Assembly: GCA_036873755.1 (NCBI GenBank)
Contig: JAVTVY010045495.1
Coordinates: 1-64,000, forward strand
DNA length: 64,000 nt
Reading direction: 5' to 3'
Origin: Hanleya hanleyi
Taxonomy: Eukaryota; Mollusca; Polyplacophora; Lepidopleurida; Hanleyidae
Shown: one piece after another, positions 63,438-64,000 of the stretch
Position numbering within the stretch: the first letter of the stretch is position 1
Layout: the number at the start of each line of letters is the position of its first letter
Program-made: the position numbers and the translations under genes
Notes under the pieces: generated by a model
What the model was told of the DNA's origin: nothing
Database searches by the model: none
Seen by the model: only the letters and a program-made list of their open reading frames with translations

Positions 63438-64000
63438 TGCAATGAATACACCCCACCGCTAAAAATCGCCTCATTTTATACGTTTTTCTACAATCCGCCA
63501 TTTTGGTCCCACCACCACCACCCACAGGCCGCCATTTTGAACCCACCACCACCACCACCCACAGGCCGCCATTTTGAACCCACCACCACCACCACCACCC
63601 ACAGACCGCCATTTTGAACCCACCACCACCACCACCCACAGGCCGCCATTTTGAACCCACCACCACCACCACCCACAGGTCGCCATTTTGAACCCACCAC
63701 CACCACCTCCCACAGGCCGCCATTTTGAACCCACCACCACCACCACCACCACCCACAGGCCGCCATTTTTAACCCACCACCACCACCTCCCACAGGCCGC
63801 CATTTTGAACCCACCACCACCACCACCCACAGGCCGCCATTTTGAACCCACCACCCCAAAACATGGTACAACACCTATAGATTATGTTTATTACTAGGAC
63901 GTCAGCGAAATACTAGTACCCATCCTCCGCATGGCAGAACTGTACAACCCAGAACAAGTCAGGACATGCCTTGATCACGTGATCGTCATTGGGAAACCCC
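63438..64000 (-). repeat. Polinton right terminal inverted repeat (truncated by window end)
   Basis: Reverse complement of the left TIR at both edges, but its minisatellite (AGGCCGCCATTTTGAACCCA followed by CCACCACC, period ~33-42 bp, 63495-63855) has about ten units against about five on the left. The tip GGGAAACCCC reaches the last base of the window. Confidence 0.95.

Larger units (their letters stand above)
47889..64000. mobile_element. Polinton/Maverick, nearly complete (right tip cut by window)
   Basis: Inverted termini (47889-48228 and 63438-64000) bracket 15.2 kb that encodes the Polinton core set: integrase, packaging ATPase, adenain-type protease, major and minor capsid proteins and protein-primed DNA polymerase B. 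The left end reads AGTGGGGGTTTCCC, starting AG as Polintons do. The window stops at GGGAAACCCC, four bases short of the mirrored tip, so the size would be about 16.1 kb. Left-half genes run rightward and polB leftward, converging near 56.3-57.0 kb. Several genes are frameshifted. Confidence 0.96.

Noticed and set aside
63118..63897. Trp/Gly/Val-rich ORFs on the minus strand and Pro-rich on the plus strand
   Set aside because: Translations of the TIR minisatellite.

Overview
The window looks like a stretch of a metazoan nuclear genome made almost entirely of transposable elements. The element mix (Polinton/Maverick, Helentron, DIRS, Penelope-like, Ty3/Gypsy and LINE remnants, plus hairpin-headed satellite-like repeats carrying a GGCCATCTT motif) fits a marine invertebrate, perhaps a mollusc or another lophotrochozoan. 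No species can be named from the sequence. I found no convincing host gene, tRNA or rRNA gene, or CRISPR array.

Layout. Bases 1-2849 and 11110-13971 are two near-identical copies of a ~2.85 kb segment, each carrying a 35-bp minisatellite. The first copy runs into a 5.7 kb composite of ~155-bp tandem monomers and three partial copies of a Penelope-like reverse transcriptase (2850-8568). The second runs into a decayed DIRS-type tyrosine-recombinase retroelement (13972-16640). Bases 17.5-20.7 kb hold a 151-bp palindrome, an old Gypsy pol remnant, a MITE and a cluster of ATTAG/CTAAT hairpins. A complete but dead Ty3/Gypsy element (20659-29650, minus strand) with ~1.9-2.0 kb LTRs is inserted in that hairpin cluster. 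Degenerate ~190-bp repeats and a LINE 3' ORF fragment follow.

Bases 33935-45589 (minus strand) are a Helentron (Helitron2). An 1805-codon Rep-helicase-endonuclease ORF is still open. Upstream of it are a basic tandem-repeat ORF, a cysteine-peptidase-like ORF and a basic N-terminal ORF, which I infer were once one coding unit. A 3.9 kb insertion (39198-43113) carrying two tandem arrays separates the Rep ORF from the upstream parts.

Bases 47889-64000 are a nearly complete Polinton whose right tip is cut by the window edge, probably by only about 4 bases. Its terminal inverted repeats contain a minisatellite that differs in copy number between the ends. Rightward genes encode a small membrane protein, a PC4-like protein, a chromodomain integrase, a mucin-like membrane protein, an FtsK/HerA-type packaging ATPase, two conserved Polinton ORFs, a penton-like minor capsid protein, a small basic virion-like protein, a hexon-like major capsid protein and an adenain-type protease. 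A leftward protein-primed DNA polymerase B fills the right half. The order is that of a virus-like element: replication, integration, packaging, capsid and maturation. Several genes carry frameshifts or stops, and polB is interrupted by a 338-bp repeat also present at 8.6-9.0 kb, so this copy looks inactive unless some indels are assembly errors.
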